64,000 bases of DNA from positions 137,422,676-137,486,675 of the forward strand of contig NW_023604295.1 in assembly GCF_014898055.3 (NCBI RefSeq). The letters run 5' to 3'. Below the pieces are notes generated by a model. That model worked only from the letters and a program-made list of their open reading frames with translations. It was not told where the DNA came from and made no database searches. Both the position numbers and the translations under genes were made by a program. Positions 61,285 to 64,000 of this stretch are shown one piece after another. The DNA comes from Talpa occidentalis. Taxonomy: Eukaryota > Chordata > Mammalia > Eulipotyphla > Talpidae. The first letter of the stretch is position 1, and each line of letters begins with the position of its first letter.

Positions 61285-61345
61285 GTTTTAGTTTACTTGA
61301 CTAGTGCTTAGTACAGTGTCTGGTATATAGCATATACTCAAATGC
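61285..61345 (+). mobile_element. MIR 3' fragment
   Basis: 'agtgcttagtacagtgtctg' followed by 'gtatatagcatatactcaaa' and 'tgcttattgg' matches the MIR 3' end in order. Confidence 0.6.
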
Positions 61346-63155
61346 TTATTGGTTATGTGTTAGAAAAGCCTCAAGTTCAGTGTATTCCAGTGGTTTTCAG
61401 CTTTTTTTCAATTAAAAACAATGACATGATTAAGGGTGTCCATACTGACTTTCCCCTATTTTGGATGAGTCCATTAGTGTGGCCTCAGAGTGCACATATT
61501 CACCTACGAATGCTTGTAAAGAAACTGAAGATGTTAGAGTGATATTTAAGAAAATGTTCATTTTAAATACAGGAAAACAGACCCCAATTAGAATAAGCAG
61601 TTTATTATTTTAAATACTAAGCCTTCTGAATGAACTTACTCTCATCAAAGCACCATGTTAATAACAATGTCAAAAATATAGAGAAATAATAAAATCGATG
61701 ACTTACACCCTTAAAATCAAAAAGATAAACAATCCTAAGGCAGCAGTGATTGGTCCAAATATTTAAAATGAAAAGTTCCAGGGAGATGAATTTACTGGTT
61801 GGGACTGTATTAATAATTTTTACAAGTTCATTTTAAAATATTCCATCTGATAAAATTTGTATGCCTGAAAGCCCTAGATACATTTTTTAGAAACAGTAAG
61901 GCCATCCTCTTTCATTCTTATGTAGAAACCCAATTAGAGATTCAAAGAATTCAGTTGTATTTACTGAGAAACTGCTCTGAGCTAACACCTGTGTTAGTTA
62001 CTAAGAGAGATAAAAGAACACAATTTCCACCTGAAAAAAACTGAGAAAGGTGTTCTGGAGGGAAAAAGAGTCTGAGAGAATTTAAAAGGCTAAATAACTT
62101 TTCAACTTGTAAACACGGAGAAGGCTATGAGCTTTCCAGAAGAAAGAATAAAGCAAATGATCAGAAGGATGAAACTACAGGGTTCATTAAGATTAGAGAG
62201 TGTACTTAGGATAAACCTGTTGATGAATTTGGAAGCTCCATGCATCTTCTCCCTTTCCTTTCTTTTCTTAAAAAGGATGACCTGTAGCTTAGGAAACATA
62301 ATTGGTGATTGAGAGTACGAAGAACTCACTGGCAGTTCCCGGCTGCTGTGGTGTATTTGGGCAATAAAACGGCAGTCAGCCTGGTAGGTAGAGAAGGAAG
62401 GTGTGCACAGGAGGGGTTGCAGGGGATCCACCTCCTGCAGGTTTCCACAGAGCTCAGATGCCACAGTCGGTGAGGGTGTATTTGGTGAGAGACAACATCA
62501 AAGCCATTAGCGCTACTGTGGTTTTCTAACTTCAGAGAACTGAGCCCCAAATGGAAAAGGTAGACTCAAGAAGGGAAGAAGCTGTTGACGTGAGCTGCAG
62601 CAAATGCAAAGCTCCGGAAACTTCTCCCCTAGTTTCGGGTTACCATTCTTCTCCGGTCCTTTCACAGATTTAATAAGTCTTCTTTTTCTGGCCTTTTTTC
62701 TCTCTCAAAACCTAAAATGTTGTCTTTTTTTTTTTTTTACTCAACATACTCATTAGATGCTTCCCCCCTCCCTCATTTTTCACTTTGTATAATATACTGT
62801 ATAATATACTTTAAATAGTAATATGTCCTCAAACATACATATCCACTGCTTTTTTTTTTTTTTTCAGTGCTGTCTCATTCTCCGCTGTAGCTCATCAATA
62901 GTCTGATACTTTCAAAAACGCATACCCAAACATTGAGAATATTATCTTTTCCGCTTCTCTCCACTGGTTGCTTTGTCTAGTAGCTACCTTTTACAATAGA
63001 AATCATTTTAGAAATATTTCTCTATAATCACTATCAATTTTCATTCCTTTTCTCTAAATCCTCTGCCACTCGCCTACCTCAGGCTTCATAATGGAATCTG
63101 ACAGGCTGGGAACAGTCCTTGACCTTAACAAAATCCCATTCTGATAATGGTGTTG
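61346..63155. other. Non-coding DNA, no gene recognised
   Basis: AT-rich intergenic DNA with poly-T runs at 62727-62738 and 62850-62864. The minus-strand frame 62102-62464 (120 codons) has no known domain. Confidence 0.5.
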
Positions 63156-63420
63156 GCATGTAGAAAAGACATTCTTTGAAAGCTTTGAGGAAAAAATTAC
63201 ATTTGAGGTGGATCATAAATGATGAATAGGGGAACTTTAGGTAGAGAGGGGAGAAGACTATCACAGAAAGAAAGAACAGCTTGCAAAAGGCAGACAGACC
63301 AGACCACATTTGAGGATCCATGTTGGAAATAAGGTTTTCAAGGTAAGCTGAAGTCAGGTTGTGAAGGGTCTTACATGCCTTGCTAAGGAGACTATACTTA
63401 CTTCTGCAGAAAGAAGACAC
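63156..63420 (+). repeat. Ancient interspersed repeat, family unassigned
   Basis: 'tgaagtcaggttgtgaaggg' and 'tcttacatgccttgctaagg' match a dispersed mammalian repeat phrase I recognise but cannot name. It explains the minus-strand open frame here. Confidence 0.4.
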
Positions 63421-64000
63421 TGAAAGAACTGAAACTGATTCATCATCAGGAATTTGTGCTTTAGGAAAACAAATTTGTTATATCTGAAAAAAAAAAAAAT
63501 AATCCACTAGTTCTCCAAGTTAGGGGAAATTCCTCCCCAGCAGACACTTGGAACTATGTGGGGACATTATTTGTATGTCATGATGACTAACGGATGGTGT
63601 TGACGTCTAACGGGCAAAATCCAGGATCCCCACTGGGAAACACTGAATTGCTAATTTGGTAAACATTTATCATTAAGGTTTAAGGTTTCTTCATAGATAG
63701 AAAATATTAAAATTTCTACTCACCTAGTTTACAAAATAACCATGAATAAATCCTTATATAGTAAGTATAGGAAGCAACATAGCCCAATTGGAGTGGGTTC
63801 CACTTCGAGCCATGGTGATGGAGCTCTGTCAGACCAACCTTCCAACAGACAAAACCACAAACTCTGGACAAAATGTAAATACCGACAATCTGAAAATAAT
63901 GACAAATGATCCAAAATCAGGTGACCCTACAGGGAACACTTGGGAGAAGAGACAGGCTGCCCTGTAATTTTACTGACTTGGAGAACCACAGGACAGAGTT
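63421..64000. other. Non-coding DNA, no gene recognised
   Basis: AT-rich sequence to the end of the window. No supportable feature. Confidence 0.5.

Overview
The window is nuclear DNA from a placental mammal. It contains 25 copies of a tRNA-headed SINE, L1 fragments with recognisable ORF2 C-terminal residues, solo LTRs, and ancient MIR and L2 remnants. I see no Alu, B1/B2, Bov-tA/CHR, pig PRE, horse ERE, carnivore CAN, or shrew or hedgehog SINE. The resident SINE has a tRNA-like head, repeated AATAAA hexamers and a TCTTT terminator just before the A tail (a 'T+' tail). I could not assign it to a named family, so the species is left open; a less-studied laurasiatherian is a guess.

I recognise no protein-coding gene and no structural RNA gene. 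Nearly every open frame over 60 codons lies inside a SINE, L1 or LTR, or is GC-rich sequence with chance open frames. The window reads as a gene-poor interval around a CpG-rich regulatory domain.

Layout. 0-23 kb is SINE-dense (18 copies). It includes three SINEs stacked at one target site (4.4-5.3 kb), a twin-primed inverted L1 (8.0-8.6 kb), a head-only SINE with a perfect 19-bp duplication (14.3 kb), a SINE nested in an L1 tail (18.3 kb) and an old antisense LTR (22.1-22.8 kb). 23-35.7 kb is SINE-free and AT-rich, with an ancient L1 5' fragment (25.8-26.5 kb) and many stretches that look like non-coding regulatory DNA. 35-37.4 kb holds L2 remnants and three SINEs, one with an internal 87-bp tandem duplication.

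41.7-49 kb is a cluster of CpG islands with G-quadruplex sequence (45.1 kb) and a 154-bp perfectly alternating purine-pyrimidine tract (46.5 kb). Only one SINE (43.6 kb) sits in it. 43.9-55.0 kb is again SINE-free, with a short L1 tail carrying an apparent 3' transduction (49.2 kb) and a full CTCF-type core motif (52.45 kb). 54.0-58.6 kb holds two young, same-orientation solo LTRs of the family seen at 22 kb. One of them splits an older L1 tail and has a perfect 4-bp target duplication. 59.6-64 kb is unremarkable non-coding DNA.

The most informative points are the unassigned SINE family and its unusual insertions, the three-copy solo-LTR family, and the CpG-island cluster without a recognisable gene inside SINE-poor flanks. 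The last suggests the promoter or control region of a developmental regulator or long non-coding RNA, but the sequence alone does not name it. All identity statements are by eye.
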